From Methanopyrus sp. SNP6 (GTDB lineage: Archaea; JAADCQ01; Methanopyri; Methanopyrales; Methanopyraceae), in NCBI RefSeq assembly GCF_002201895.1, contig NZ_CP019436.1:1054001-1118000 (forward strand): DNA of 64,000 nucleotides, written 5' to 3'. Shown here piece by piece: positions 49,545 through 58,964 of this stretch. The position numbers were made by a program, and so were the translations under genes. Every line of letters begins with the position of its first letter. The stretch's first letter is position 1. The notes under the pieces were generated by a model. It saw nothing but the letters and a program-made list of their open reading frames with translations. It ran no database searches and was not told the DNA's origin.

Positions 49545-50899
49545 TCCCTCACCTCCTCGACACACCTGCGGACGAGATCGACGAACTCATCCCCGAGCTC
49601 TCGGGCGCGCTCTTTGGACTCCGCCTCCACCGTTATCCGTACGAGCGGTTCGGTGCCGGATGGTCTAATGAGCACCCAACCATCGTCCAGTTCGACCCGA
49701 ACACCGTCTACGGTGTCGATGTCGTCGTAAGCCTCCCGGAGGCGCGTCTCCACAAGCCTCATCACTTTGGGCTTGAGCTCGTCTGGACATTCGACGGTTT
49801 CGCGCACGACCGGGTAGCTCGGGATCTCGGCCAACAGTTCCGAGAGAGGTCGCTCCTCCTCGATCAGCAGACTCACCATCCACGCCGCGGAGAGCGGACC
49901 GTCGGGACACATGTGTACGTTAGGGTGTATCCAAGTCCCGTTCGGTTCCCCTCCGAAGATACATCCTTCCTCCCGTATCGCGGCGGCTACGTGAACGTCT
50001 CCTACCTTGGTTCTCACCACCTCACCGCCCATCTCTCGGACTACCTCGTCGATGACCATCGAAGCATCGACGTTCACCGCGACCTTTCCTGGACCCTTCT
50101 CCTCGAGGATTCGCCGGCACGCCAACGCCAGCACTTCGTCGTACCCGGCGAACTTACCTTTCTCGGTAACGAAAACCACACGGTCGGCATCCCCATCGTG
50201 GGCGATCCCCAGATCAGCATCTGTCGCTCGCACGGTTCGCATGAGGTCCTTCAGGTTCTCGGGCTTCGGCTCCGGTTCCCGGCCCGGGAAGTGTCCATCA
50301 GGATGCGCGTTTAGGGAGATAACCTCACACCCCATCTCACGGAGTACCACTGGAGTGACGAACGCGGAGGGACCGTTGGCACAGTCTACCACGATGCGCA
50401 ACCCGTCTCCGTCGACGGAGACCTCATCCAGTATCCTCTCCACGTGTACGTTCAACGCCGTCTCGTCGTCGACCACCTCACCGTACTCGTCCCAATTCGG
50501 GTATTCTAAATCGCCGTCCATGATCTGCTCTATTTCACGCTCTTGTTCGGGCGAGAATGCCATTCCGTCGGAGTTCCAGAACTTTATTCCGTTGTACTCG
50601 GGAGGATTGTGGGAAGCTGTGATCATCACACCAGCGTCGAGACCTTCAGTCGCAACGTAACAGCCCAGAGTCGGCGTGCACACTAACCCGATGTCCACAA
50701 CATTGCATCCTTGGGCGGTCAGTCCTGAGATCACGGCTGCACGAAGTGTATCGCAGTGCACTCGGGTGTCACGACCTACGGCGACAGTGCCGTCACCCAA
50801 GTACTCGCCGAGAGCGCGCCCAGCTCGAAGTGCGAGCTCCGGAGTTAGGAATTCTCCTATTCTACTTCGGATGCCGGACGTACCGAAGTACTTACCCAC
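49541..50899 (-). CDS. glmM: Phosphoglucosamine mutase-type phosphohexomutase
   Basis: 452 residues of the alpha-D-phosphohexomutase superfamily: KYFGTSGIRS at the N-terminus, catalytic phosphoserine in VMITASHNPPEYNG near residue 93, metal loop HDGDADRV, sugar-binding GGEPNGTW and phosphate-binding RPSGTEPLVRI. Coupling to the GlmU-like gene favours glucosamine 6-phosphate to 1-phosphate conversion, although phosphomannomutase activity is also possible. GTG at 50897-50899 has GGGGGG 6-7 nt upstream, part of the 13-bp divergent palindrome. Confidence 0.9.
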   Translation of the reverse strand: MGKYFGTSGIRSRIGEFLTPELALRAGRALGEYLGDGTVAVGRDTRVHCDTLRAAVISGLTAQGCNVVDIGLVCTPTLGCYVATEGLDAGVMITASHNPPEYNGIKFWNSDGMAFSPEQEREIEQIMDGDLEYPNWDEYGEVVDDETALNVHVERILDEVSVDGDGLRIVVDCANGPSAFVTPVVLREMGCEVISLNAHPDGHFPGREPEPKPENLKDLMRTVRATDADLGIAHDGDADRVVFVTEKGKFAGYDEVLALACRRILEEKGPGKVAVNVDASMVIDEVVREMGGEVVRTKVGDVHVAAAIREEGCIFGGEPNGTWIHPNVHMCPDGPLSAAWMVSLLIEEERPLSELLAEIPSYPVVRETVECPDELKPKVMRLVETRLREAYDDIDTVDGVRVELDDGWVLIRPSGTEPLVRITVEAESKERARELGDEFVDLVRRCVEEVRE

Positions 50900-50912
50900 G
50901 GGGGGACCCCCC
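50900..50912. promoter_or_regulatory. 13-bp divergent spacer: palindromic bidirectional Shine-Dalgarno
   Basis: GGGGGGACCCCCC is the entire distance between the glmM GTG (minus) and the methyltransferase TTG (plus). Each strand offers six G at 6-7 nt before its start codon. There is no room for a promoter, so each gene's TATA/BRE must lie in its neighbour's coding region and the two transcripts overlap at their 5' ends; this could yield antisense pairing of the two leaders. Confidence 0.7.
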
Positions 50913-51716
50913 TTGTTCGCGTTCCTACTCGCCGGGGATAACGTCGATTTAGCGCTATCGGAACTGAAAGGGGCGCTCAATGCGGAAGTTGGATCCTACA
51001 GGATCGAACGTGAGGGTAGAGTGGCTCTAGTTGAGGGAATTTCGAGGAGAGATGCCGAGCGCGTGGTACGTCGTCTCGCCAGAACCCACGCGGTTTACGA
51101 AATTGGCCACGGCCCTTCGAAACTGAAGATAGGGGGAGAGGAAGTCCCTGCCGATATGATAGCACGTCGTGAGAAGCTTTCCCACCGTAAGCCACATAAA
51201 AGGCCTGAATTTATGCCCGACTCTACCGAACCGTTCTTAGCCCGTACCTTGGTGAACTTGGCTGAAGGACGCCGTGGTGAGCGCTTTTTGGACCCCATGT
51301 GCAATGTAGGAGGGATCCTAATAGAAGCTGGACTTATCGGGTGCATACCGGTGGGTGTGGATGTCAGAGTTGACCTGGTGGAGAGAGCGGAACGGAACTT
51401 GGAGCATTATGGCATCACCGAGTATGAGCTCCACGTTGGACGGGCCGAAAACGTAGACGATATCCTCAATGAGGGTGTGCAGGCGGCTGCCGTAGATCCT
51501 CCCTACGGTCGGGGATCGTACGTAGAAGGTGGGCCTGTAGACAGGTTAGTACTTGAGACGCTGGAGGCGCTCTTCGAGGTCGTGGAAGGTAAGGTGGCTT
51601 TATCAGTTCCGAAAGAGGTTTGGAGAGAAATTTCCGGAAGCCTTCACGTCGAGACGGTAGTCAAAGATCGGGTCCATCGTAGCTTGACTCGAGTAATCGC
51701 CGCAGTTACCGGATGA
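50913..51716 (+). CDS. tRNA (guanine-N2) methyltransferase, Trm11/TrmG10-type
   Basis: 267 residues. An N-terminal compact THUMP-like part (FLLAGDNVDLALSELKGAL) is followed by a Rossmann methyltransferase: FLDPMCNVGGILIEAGLIG (motif I) and the catalytic VDPPYGRGSYVEGG (D-P-P-Y motif of N2-guanine methyltransferases). It probably forms m2G or m2,2G at position 10. TTG at 50913 is chosen by the Shine-Dalgarno palindrome; the upstream frame to 50676 is antisense to glmM. The stop codon lies inside the C box of the sRNA that follows. Confidence 0.84.
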   Translation: MFAFLLAGDNVDLALSELKGALNAEVGSYRIEREGRVALVEGISRRDAERVVRRLARTHAVYEIGHGPSKLKIGGEEVPADMIARREKLSHRKPHKRPEFMPDSTEPFLARTLVNLAEGRRGERFLDPMCNVGGILIEAGLIGCIPVGVDVRVDLVERAERNLEHYGITEYELHVGRAENVDDILNEGVQAAAVDPPYGRGSYVEGGPVDRLVLETLEALFEVVEGKVALSVPKEVWREISGSLHVETVVKDRVHRSLTRVIAAVTG

Positions 51717-51766
51717 TGACCGCGGACCGTTCTGAGTAAATGATGAGTTTTCGGGGAGCTGAATGT
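51709..51766 (+). ncRNA. C/D box guide sRNA (dual guide)
   Basis: Textbook arrangement: C ATGATGA (51713-51719), 12-nt guide CCGCGGACCGTT (51720-51731), D' CTGA (51732-51735), 4-nt spacer GTAA, C' ATGATGA (51740-51746), 12-nt guide GTTTTCGGGGAG (51747-51758), D CTGA (51759-51762). Both C boxes are perfect. The first guide complements AACGGUCC, recalled as conserved 23S rRNA sequence (AACGGUCCUAAGG); the second complements CUCCCCGAAA, recalled from 23S domain II. The predicted 2'-O-methylation is at the fifth base pair from each D box. The C box overlaps the stop codon of the methyltransferase gene, so the RNA may be cut from its mRNA. Confidence 0.9.
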
Positions 51767-51996
51767 GGTAGTTCGGCGATCGGTTCGATTCTAACACGTC
51801 AGTGTGCACCGTCGGTTTAGTTTCTAGGATACGCCTAAACTCGTCGTGCAGCTTTCCTCGATCAAACCTATCGATCACGCGATAATGAAGGTGCCTCGAC
51901 ACAACACTGGACTATTTTTAACTCAAGCTCGCACGCCCGAATTCGGTCTAATATCGCGAATTCATTATAGTAAACGGCTGGTAAGCGGTACATGTC
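51767..51996. other. 230-bp AT-richer spacer with inverted repeats
   Basis: Between the sRNA and the radical SAM stop no further gene is supported. Two small inverted repeats occur: GTTTAG...CTAAAC (51808-51837) and TATCG...CGATA (51867-51885 region), and two AT-rich patches (ctatttttaac near 51911; cattatagta near 51963). These could be terminators for the minus or plus transcripts. An antisense frame here has no coding character. Confidence 0.4.
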
Positions 51997-53394
51997 TCAG
52001 CTTCGCCTCTGGGCGAGTTGGCATCCGGGATCCGAGTCATTTACGCTACCCTCGTACGCGTAGACTCTGGCCCTACATCCCCCGCAGACGTACCGGTACT
52101 CACATTCCCCACAAGGACCGTGGAGATCGTCGCGGTTTCGACATTTCCACAATATGTCGTCATTCCAGAGTTCTTCCCTGTCATCCCTTAGTATGTTGCC
52201 GATTTTGACGGGTAAGAACACACACGGTTGGACGTCTCCATTCGGTCGAATAGCTAATAGACATCGGCCCGCTCCGCATCCACCCAAGAACTCCACCAGG
52301 GAGGAGAATCCACCACTCCCGCCGTAAAAATGCGTTCCGTACACAACCTCGGATGTACCTTCCTCGGACATTTGCAGACTGACCCGGGCCATCTGAGGTG
52401 CTGTGGAGTAAATCATGATGTCCCTCTCCGTGGCCTCTTGGATTAGGGTCTTGAGGACACGTTCCCTGTCCTCCGGGCTGAGATCAAGATCCGGGCGGAA
52501 TCTACCATGGCCTGTGGGGATGAAGTTGAACACCGCGACACCGTCGGCACCCAACTCTTCGGCTAGGTCCAGCATTTCAGGCAGCTCGTCCACGTTGTTG
52601 CGATGCACTGTGAACGCTATGACTGTGATTACGTCGGTTTCAGCGCAATTTTTGACACCTTCCAGGGCCCTTTCCCATGCTCCTTTGACACCACGGAAAC
52701 GGTCATGTGTACCCGGATTGGCGCCGTCGACGCTGATTTCTACGTACTCAACACCTGCAGCCTCCAGCCGCTCCGCTACCTCTCGATCGATGAGCGTCCC
52801 GTTCGTGGCCAGCGCGGTGAACATCCCCTCGTCAGCCGAGGCTTCGGCGAGCTCGAAGAAGTCGCCACGCATCAGCGGTTCTCCACCGGAGAAAGCCAAT
52901 GCTGGAACATTCCACTCAGAGAGCCTCTCTATGACCTCCAGCGCGCGTTCGGTGTCGAGTTCTCCTGGTGCCGGTTCGCCAGCGCTCGAGTAGCAGTGTT
53001 TACACTTGAGGTTACATAGTCCAGTTACATCCCACACTACTAGGTATGGGGCGGCTGGAACGAACGGCTTTCGAACGCCGTATTCGTGAATTCCAAGCAG
53101 AGTAACGGCGATACCTCGCCGGTACGGATCCTGCGCGAGACACTCGCGTAACGTCTCCCGATTCACGCCTAAGGCTTTAGCACATCCTTCGACCGCTGTT
53201 TTCACCAATTTGGCTAGCATACGGCACTTTCGGCAAGCGTCCTCGCGTCCTCCGTAGGCGACATCCAGCGCTACCTTGACACGTAAGTTCTCGCACGAGT
53301 CACACCACTTGGTACCAAGTTTCAGTAGTTTCTTCCCTGGTGCGGTCTTTAGGAACCCGTTCAAGAACTCGACGAACGCCTCGATTCGCGCCAT
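51997..53394 (-). CDS. Radical SAM / SPASM-domain protein
   Basis: 465 residues. A cysteine-bearing N-terminal helical part (CDSCENL, CRKCRML) precedes the radical SAM core with CNLKCKHCY near residues 127-135, GGEPLMRGD and SVDGANPGTHDRFRG. The C-terminal SPASM-like region has CGAGRC, PCVFLP, and CGECEYRYVCGGCRARVY for auxiliary clusters. Such enzymes mature peptides or modify tetrapyrroles; the target is unknown. No peptide precursor gene is evident beside it. ATG at 53392-53394. cofH lies 58 bp upstream on the same strand. Confidence 0.88.
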   Translation of the reverse strand: MARIEAFVEFLNGFLKTAPGKKLLKLGTKWCDSCENLRVKVALDVAYGGREDACRKCRMLAKLVKTAVEGCAKALGVNRETLRECLAQDPYRRGIAVTLLGIHEYGVRKPFVPAAPYLVVWDVTGLCNLKCKHCYSSAGEPAPGELDTERALEVIERLSEWNVPALAFSGGEPLMRGDFFELAEASADEGMFTALATNGTLIDREVAERLEAAGVEYVEISVDGANPGTHDRFRGVKGAWERALEGVKNCAETDVITVIAFTVHRNNVDELPEMLDLAEELGADGVAVFNFIPTGHGRFRPDLDLSPEDRERVLKTLIQEATERDIMIYSTAPQMARVSLQMSEEGTSEVVYGTHFYGGSGGFSSLVEFLGGCGAGRCLLAIRPNGDVQPCVFLPVKIGNILRDDREELWNDDILWKCRNRDDLHGPCGECEYRYVCGGCRARVYAYEGSVNDSDPGCQLAQRRS

Positions 53395-53452
53395 TGTCCG
53401 TGACCCACCGTTTGTGACAGTGAGAGTGAGATGTGGAGAGGGAAGCGATACT

Positions 53453-54565
53453 TCAATACACCTTCACGGGCTCGTAAAGGGTTGTGCGCTGTACTGGAGT
53501 GAAGCCGGCCTCCCGAATTATTTCCACGATCTCCTCTGGCTCTAAGCTCTCCGTTTCCTTAGCCCCCGCCTCACGGGAGATGTTCTCTTCCATGAGAGTA
53601 CCACCTAGATCGTTCGCCCCGGCGTGTAGCGTCATCTGAGCCAACTTTACCCCGAGCTTTACCCAAGAAGCCTGTATGTTCGGGATCAACGGTCCGAAGT
53701 ACAATCGGGCCACTGCGTGCACGAGTACGTCCGTCATGCCAGATACTCCGGGTCGCGCCCCTCCCCGTCGGTAAATCGGTGCGTTCGAATGTACGAAAGA
53801 GAGCGGCACGAACTCCGTGAAACCCCCAGTGTCCTCTTGGATTCTTCGGAGCCGCTTCATGTGGTCGATCCAGTCCCTAGGTGAATCGATGTGACCGTAC
53901 ATCATGGTACAGGTAGTGGGAATACCAAGCTCGTGTGCGGTCCTGATGATGTGTTCCCACTCGTCGGCTTCCAACTTATCAGGACATAGCCGCTTCCTTA
54001 CCTCCGAAGAGAATATCTCCGCGGCCGTTCCGGGCATCGAATCGAGACCGGCTCGCTTAAGCTCCCGCAGTACGTCTTCGATGTCCTCTCCAGCCAGCTT
54101 GGCGCAGTACTTCACTTCCATCGGTGAGTAACCGTGCACGTGGATATCCTGGGCTTGCGATTTGATCTCGTCCAACATTTCCAAATAGTACTCAAACGTC
54201 GCCTCGGGATGCAGCCCGCCCTGAAGACACACTTCCGTAGCTCCAGCGTCACGGGCTTCCGCTGCCCGCTCACCCACCTCTTCCGGAGTCATACGGTAAG
54301 CATCTGGGTCGTCCGGATCCCTCCGGAACGCACAGAATCGGCACCTGTTAATGCATACGTTGGTGAAGTTGATGTTCCTGTTCACCACGAACGTGACATG
54401 CTCACCGGCGATCTTAAGTCGGGCCTCGTGTGCAGCCCGCATCACCTTGTATGAGTCCAGCTTGCCCTGCAAGATGTCCAACGCAGTTCCCTCGTCGATG
54501 CCACCGGCTACGGCAGTGTTCACTAGCTCGTCGACGCTGACTTCATCGGGCGAACCCCTCATCAT
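53453..54565 (-). CDS. cofH: FO synthase subunit 2
   Basis: Radical SAM subunit that, with CofG, builds the deazaflavin FO of coenzyme F420 from tyrosine and a pyrimidine. Cluster motif CINRCRFCAF near 70, then EVCLQGGLHPEATFEYY, HVHGYSPMEV and MYGHIDSPRDW. About 370 residues. Tandem ATG codons at 54565 and 54562; the start overlaps the cofG end by 23 bp. The frame extends to 54601 without family sequence. Confidence 0.95.
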   Translation of the reverse strand: MMRGSPDEVSVDELVNTAVAGGIDEGTALDILQGKLDSYKVMRAAHEARLKIAGEHVTFVVNRNINFTNVCINRCRFCAFRRDPDDPDAYRMTPEEVGERAAEARDAGATEVCLQGGLHPEATFEYYLEMLDEIKSQAQDIHVHGYSPMEVKYCAKLAGEDIEDVLRELKRAGLDSMPGTAAEIFSSEVRKRLCPDKLEADEWEHIIRTAHELGIPTTCTMMYGHIDSPRDWIDHMKRLRRIQEDTGGFTEFVPLSFVHSNAPIYRRGGARPGVSGMTDVLVHAVARLYFGPLIPNIQASWVKLGVKLAQMTLHAGANDLGGTLMEENISREAGAKETESLEPEEIVEIIREAGFTPVQRTTLYEPVKVY

Positions 54566-55643
54566 CCGAGAGACGCTCGATGACTTCTGAGATGTTGGCA
54601 TGGTACCAGCCCCGACGAACGTACTCCGGGTATATCGGGAGCCGCTCCCTTAACCTGAGATCGACACCTTCAGTCAGTCTTTTCAGCTCCTCGATCTCGG
54701 GCCATGGGGCTTCAGGGTTCACGTAATCCTTTGTCACTGGGGAAACTCCTCCCCAGTCGTTCGCGCCCGCCAACAGCGCGAGCTGACCAGTCTCAGGGTT
54801 CAGATTCGGGGGTACCTGGACCGGGACGTCTGGCAGCGTCAGTCGCGCCGTTGCGACAGTCCGTAGTAAGTCAGCGGGTGTAGGTTCTGGGTGATCCTCC
54901 ATCTGGATTCCAGGTTTCGTCCTGAAGTTCTGAACTATTACCTCCTGAACGTGACCGTACCGCTTGTGCATCTTCTGGATCTCCTCCAAAGTCTTCACGC
55001 GTTCCTCCCACGTCTCGCCGATGCCGATCAGTATCCCGGTGGTGAAAGGTACTTTCAACTCTCCGGCGTATTTAAGCACCTTCAGACGCTCCTCGGGGTG
55101 CTTTCCGGGGGAGTGCTCGTGAGGACCGCCTTCTTCACACAACCGGTCCGATAGTATCTCCATCATGAGGCCCATACTAGCGTTCCAACGACGCAGCTTC
55201 CGCATCTCCCTCTTCGTGATCACGCCGGGATTGCTGTGCGGCAGCATATTGTACTCCTCTACGCATCTACGGCAGAGATCGACGAGGTACTCGACTGTGC
55301 TTGAATACCCGTGCTCCTCCAACCATTCTAGGGCCTCGTCGTACCTCTCTTCAGGGCGCTCTCCGAAGGTGAAAAGCACCTCCTTACAACCGGCTTCCTT
55401 ACCCTTCTCCACGATTTCGAAGACCTCTTTCGGGGATAGATACGGCGATTTCACGTCCTCCGGTTCCCGACGGAAGGTGCAGTAAGAGCACCGATTCCGA
55501 CATAACCGGGTGAGCGGCACGAACACGTTCTTCGAGTAGGAGACCACCGTGCCGAACCTCTCCCTGGTCAACCGGTTCGCCCGGTCCATGAGCTTGAGGA
55601 GATCGTAGCCCTTCAAACGTCCGCCCCGGTCGGTCCTGGTCAC
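54543..55643 (-). CDS. cofG: FO synthase subunit 1
   Basis: 366 residues; forms the deazaflavin ring with CofH. Cluster motif CRNRCSYCTF near residues 48-57, VLFTFGERPEERY, PHSNPGVITKREM and TTGILIGIGETWEER. GTG at 55641-55643 precedes TRTDRGG. The gene pair is separate here, as in methanogens, rather than fused. It diverges from ileS by an 88-bp spacer with a TTTAAT patch near 55654. Confidence 0.95.
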   Translation of the reverse strand: MTRTDRGGRLKGYDLLKLMDRANRLTRERFGTVVSYSKNVFVPLTRLCRNRCSYCTFRREPEDVKSPYLSPKEVFEIVEKGKEAGCKEVLFTFGERPEERYDEALEWLEEHGYSSTVEYLVDLCRRCVEEYNMLPHSNPGVITKREMRKLRRWNASMGLMMEILSDRLCEEGGPHEHSPGKHPEERLKVLKYAGELKVPFTTGILIGIGETWEERVKTLEEIQKMHKRYGHVQEVIVQNFRTKPGIQMEDHPEPTPADLLRTVATARLTLPDVPVQVPPNLNPETGQLALLAGANDWGGVSPVTKDYVNPEAPWPEIEELKRLTEGVDLRLRERLPIYPEYVRRGWYHANISEVIERLSDDEGFAR

Positions 55644-55731
55644 CCCGCGGAGTTTAATCCTGAGCGCATCGGGACAGACGTAATCAAGGGGTACGCGGCG
55701 GGATCCTCGGAGGTCGCGGGGGCTGAGGGAG

Positions 55732-58700
55732 ATGGTCGAAGCTCTCAGTGAGGAACTGGAGCGCGAAATTCAGCGGAGATGGGAAGAGATGGACCTACTC
55801 TCGAAGGTCATGGAGAAGAACCGCGACGGACCTCTCTTTTACTTCCTAGACGGTCCACCTTACGCTAGCGGCTCGATCCACCTCGGTACAGCTTGGAACA
55901 AGATCATCAAGGATGCCGTGAACAGGTATAAGCTGATGTGCGGATACCGGGTCCGACTGCAGCCCGGTTGGGATTGTCACGGTCTCCCGATCGAGGTGAA
56001 GGTCGAGCAGGAAGTCCTTTCGGACGAAGTCGAGTGCAAGAAAGACATCGAGGAGAAAGTCGGTGTCGACAAGTTTGTGGAAAAGTGCAAGGAATTCGCC
56101 CTGAAGCACGTTGAGATCATGACGGAACAGTTCAAGCGTCTGGGAGTCCTGATGGACTGGGACAACCCATACATGACCCTGGACAACGAGTACATCGAAG
56201 GTGCATGGTACACGCTCAAGCGCGCCCACGAGCGCGGTCTCCTCACCCGGGACGTGAGGATCGTCAACTGGTGCCCGCGGTGTGAGACCGCCCTGGCGGA
56301 TCACGAGGTAGAGTACAAAGAGGTCGAAGATACTTCAATCTTCGTGATCTTCCCAATCGAGGACGACTCCGACGCCGAGGTCGACCTACCCGAGAAAGCC
56401 GCCCTACTGATCTGGACGACGACTCCGTGGACTTTACCTGCGAACCTAGCCGTCGCCGTACATCCGCAGGAAGAGTACGTCCTCGCGCGCGCCGAGGTGG
56501 ACGGCGAGGAGTGGCACCTGATCGTCGCTGACAAGCTCAAGGTCGTGCTGTCCGTCGTGACGGACTCGTACGAGATCGTGGACTCGTTCCCGGGAGAGGC
56601 GCTTGAGGGTCTCCGGTACCGCCCGCCGCTGTGGGAGGAGGTACCCAAGCTGCGAGAGCTGCACGAGGAGGACGACCGTGTCCACCGCGTGTACACAGCC
56701 GAGTGGGTCACGATGGATGAGGGTACGGGATGTGTCCACGTAGCGCCCGGTCACGGTGAGGAGGACTTCGAGCTTGGCCGCGAGGTCGGCTTGTCTCCGC
56801 ACTGTCCGGTTGCCGAGGACGGGACGTTCACTGAGGACGGCGGTGAGTACGAGGGACTCTACGTGCGCGACGCCAACGAGAAGATCGTCGAGAATCTACG
56901 TGAGAAGGGGCTCCTCGCGCATGAGGACACCGTAGAACATCGATACGGTCACTGTTGGCGGTGTAAGACTCCAATCATCTACCGAGCCACCGAGCAGTGG
57001 TTCCTCAAAGTCACTGAGGTGAAGGACGAGATGCTTGAGTGGATAGATCAGGTGGAATGGATCCCGGAGTGGGCTGGTCAATCTAGGTTTAAGAGATGGG
57101 TCGAGAACGCCCGGGACTGGTGTATCTCACGTCAGCGGTACTGGGGTATCCCGCTTCCGGTCTGGGAGTGCGGAGAGTGTGGTCATCTTGAAGTGATCGG
57201 CTCGCTGAGCGAGCTCGAGGCGAAGGCAGTCACTCTCCCACCCGGTGAACCTGACCTGCACAGACCCTGGGTCGACGAGGTGGTCCTGAAGTGTCCGGAG
57301 TGCGGCTCCTACATGAGGCGCGTGCCGGACGTGCTCGACGTTTGGGTGGACTCGGGAGTCGCCGCGTGGGCCTCGCTCGGGTACCCACGTCGCGAGGACG
57401 AGTTCGAGAGGTGGTTCCTCAAGGAGGGACGCTGTGACCCCGACGACCCGGAGGCGAGCGCGGACTTCATCACCGAAGGTCACGACCAGACCCGCGGGTG
57501 GTTCTACTCGCAGCTCGGTTGTGGCATCATCACTTTCGATACGTGTCCGTACAGGACCGTGCTCATGCACGGATTCACACTCGACGAGGAGGGGCGGAAG
57601 ATGAGTAAGTCCCTAGGTAACGTCGTCGACCCGATGGATATCGTCGAGAAGTACTGCGCCGATACCCTACGCTGGTATGTCTTGCGCTCCAACGCACCCT
57701 GGCGGGATATGCACTTCAGCTGGCAGGACGTGCGTGACACCCACCGGGCGCTCAACGTCTTGTGGAACGCGTACCGGTTCGCGAAGATGTACTCGGAACT
57801 GGACGAATTCGACCCCGAGGAGCACCCACTGGAGGGTATGGAGGAACACCTCAAGCCCGAGGATCGGTGGCTGCTCTCCCGGATCAACTCGCTGGTGGAG
57901 GAAGTCACCGACGCGTTCGAGCGGTACCACGTCCACGAGGCGGCCCGTGCGCTGTACCGCTTCGTCACGGAAGACCTCAGCAGGTGGTACATCCGGCTGG
58001 TCAGGGAGCGCGTGTGGCTAGAGGGCGATGATCCCGAGAAACTCTCGGTCTACGCGGTGCTTCACTACACGTTCGATCGGTTGGTTAGGCTGCTGGCGCC
58101 TATCGTGCCACACGTCGCCGAGCAGATATATTTGGACTACGTCCGTACGGACGACGATCCCGAGAGCGTTCACCTCACGGACTGGCCCGGAGTAGATGAC
58201 CGATGGGTCGATGAGAAGCTGGAAAAGGCCATGGAGCTCGTCCGGAGGGCTGCGGAGGCAGCCCTTTCGGTCCGGCAGCGTGCTGGGGTCAAGACGCGCT
58301 GGCCACTACGTCGCCTGTTTGTAGAAGTCGAGGACCCGAAGCGGCTAGAGGATCTCAAGGACGTGCTAGCTCGCGTAGCGAACGTCAAGGAGATCGAACT
58401 CGTGGAGGAGTTCCCGGAGAAGGTACCCGTGGCCGAGCCGAAGCCCGATAAGATCGGTCCCGAGTTCAGATCGCTGGCGGGCAGCGTGATCAAGCACGTT
58501 AAGGACCGTGCGGTGGAGGTAGCACAGTCGATCCTGAAAGAGGGAGAGTACAGGGTGGAACTAGACGGTGAAGAGGTCGTCCTGACGGAAGAGCACGTTA
58601 AGGTGACCGAGGACCTGCCCGAGGGCTGGGAGGCCGAGGAGTTCGAGGGCGGCCGGGTGTACGTCTTCGTCGAACTAGATGAGGAGTTGAAGTCCGAGGC

Positions 58701-58959
58701 CTGGGCCAGAGAGGTCGTTCGTCGCATCCAGGAGATGAGGAAGGAGTTGGACTTAGACCTGGAGGAGAGGATCAAGATATGGATAGAAACGGACGAGGAG
58801 ATCGCAGAGGCCGTGGAAGAGCACTCGGAGTACGTGCGCGGTGAGACGCGAGCGGACAAGCTCCACGTGAACGAGGACTGGCCCGAAGAAGTCGATCTGG
58901 AGCGCGAGTGGGAAGTAGAGGGCAGGACGATCCGCATCGCCGTGGTCGTTTCGGGGTGA
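55732..58959 (+). CDS. ileS: Isoleucyl-tRNA synthetase
   Basis: 1075-residue class I synthetase. HIGH appears as SIHLGT near 49-54, the CP1 editing domain has the WTTTPWTLPAN motif, a zinc-binding segment (CECGHLE...CPECGSYM) interrupts the core, and KMSKS as GRKMSKSLGN near 622. A long helical anticodon domain and C-terminal extension follow. ATG at 55732 is preceded by GAGGGAG. alaS follows 5 bp later, so both probably share a transcript. Confidence 0.97.
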   Translation: MVEALSEELEREIQRRWEEMDLLSKVMEKNRDGPLFYFLDGPPYASGSIHLGTAWNKIIKDAVNRYKLMCGYRVRLQPGWDCHGLPIEVKVEQEVLSDEVECKKDIEEKVGVDKFVEKCKEFALKHVEIMTEQFKRLGVLMDWDNPYMTLDNEYIEGAWYTLKRAHERGLLTRDVRIVNWCPRCETALADHEVEYKEVEDTSIFVIFPIEDDSDAEVDLPEKAALLIWTTTPWTLPANLAVAVHPQEEYVLARAEVDGEEWHLIVADKLKVVLSVVTDSYEIVDSFPGEALEGLRYRPPLWEEVPKLRELHEEDDRVHRVYTAEWVTMDEGTGCVHVAPGHGEEDFELGREVGLSPHCPVAEDGTFTEDGGEYEGLYVRDANEKIVENLREKGLLAHEDTVEHRYGHCWRCKTPIIYRATEQWFLKVTEVKDEMLEWIDQVEWIPEWAGQSRFKRWVENARDWCISRQRYWGIPLPVWECGECGHLEVIGSLSELEAKAVTLPPGEPDLHRPWVDEVVLKCPECGSYMRRVPDVLDVWVDSGVAAWASLGYPRREDEFERWFLKEGRCDPDDPEASADFITEGHDQTRGWFYSQLGCGIITFDTCPYRTVLMHGFTLDEEGRKMSKSLGNVVDPMDIVEKYCADTLRWYVLRSNAPWRDMHFSWQDVRDTHRALNVLWNAYRFAKMYSELDEFDPEEHPLEGMEEHLKPEDRWLLSRINSLVEEVTDAFERYHVHEAARALYRFVTEDLSRWYIRLVRERVWLEGDDPEKLSVYAVLHYTFDRLVRLLAPIVPHVAEQIYLDYVRTDDDPESVHLTDWPGVDDRWVDEKLEKAMELVRRAAEAALSVRQRAGVKTRWPLRRLFVEVEDPKRLEDLKDVLARVANVKEIELVEEFPEKVPVAEPKPDKIGPEFRSLAGSVIKHVKDRAVEVAQSILKEGEYRVELDGEEVVLTEEHVKVTEDLPEGWEAEEFEGGRVYVFVELDEELKSEAWAREVVRRIQEMRKELDLDLEERIKIWIETDEEIAEAVEEHSEYVRGETRADKLHVNEDWPEEVDLEREWEVEGRTIRIAVVVSG

Positions 58960-58964
58960 AGAGG

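Noticed and set aside
51603-51902. Minus-strand frame near the sRNA
   Set aside because: It overlaps both the methyltransferase 3' end and the C/D sRNA and has no recognisable sequence features.
58170-58937. Long antisense frame within ileS
   Set aside because: Ser/Thr/Arg-biased shadow produced by codon use of the sense gene.
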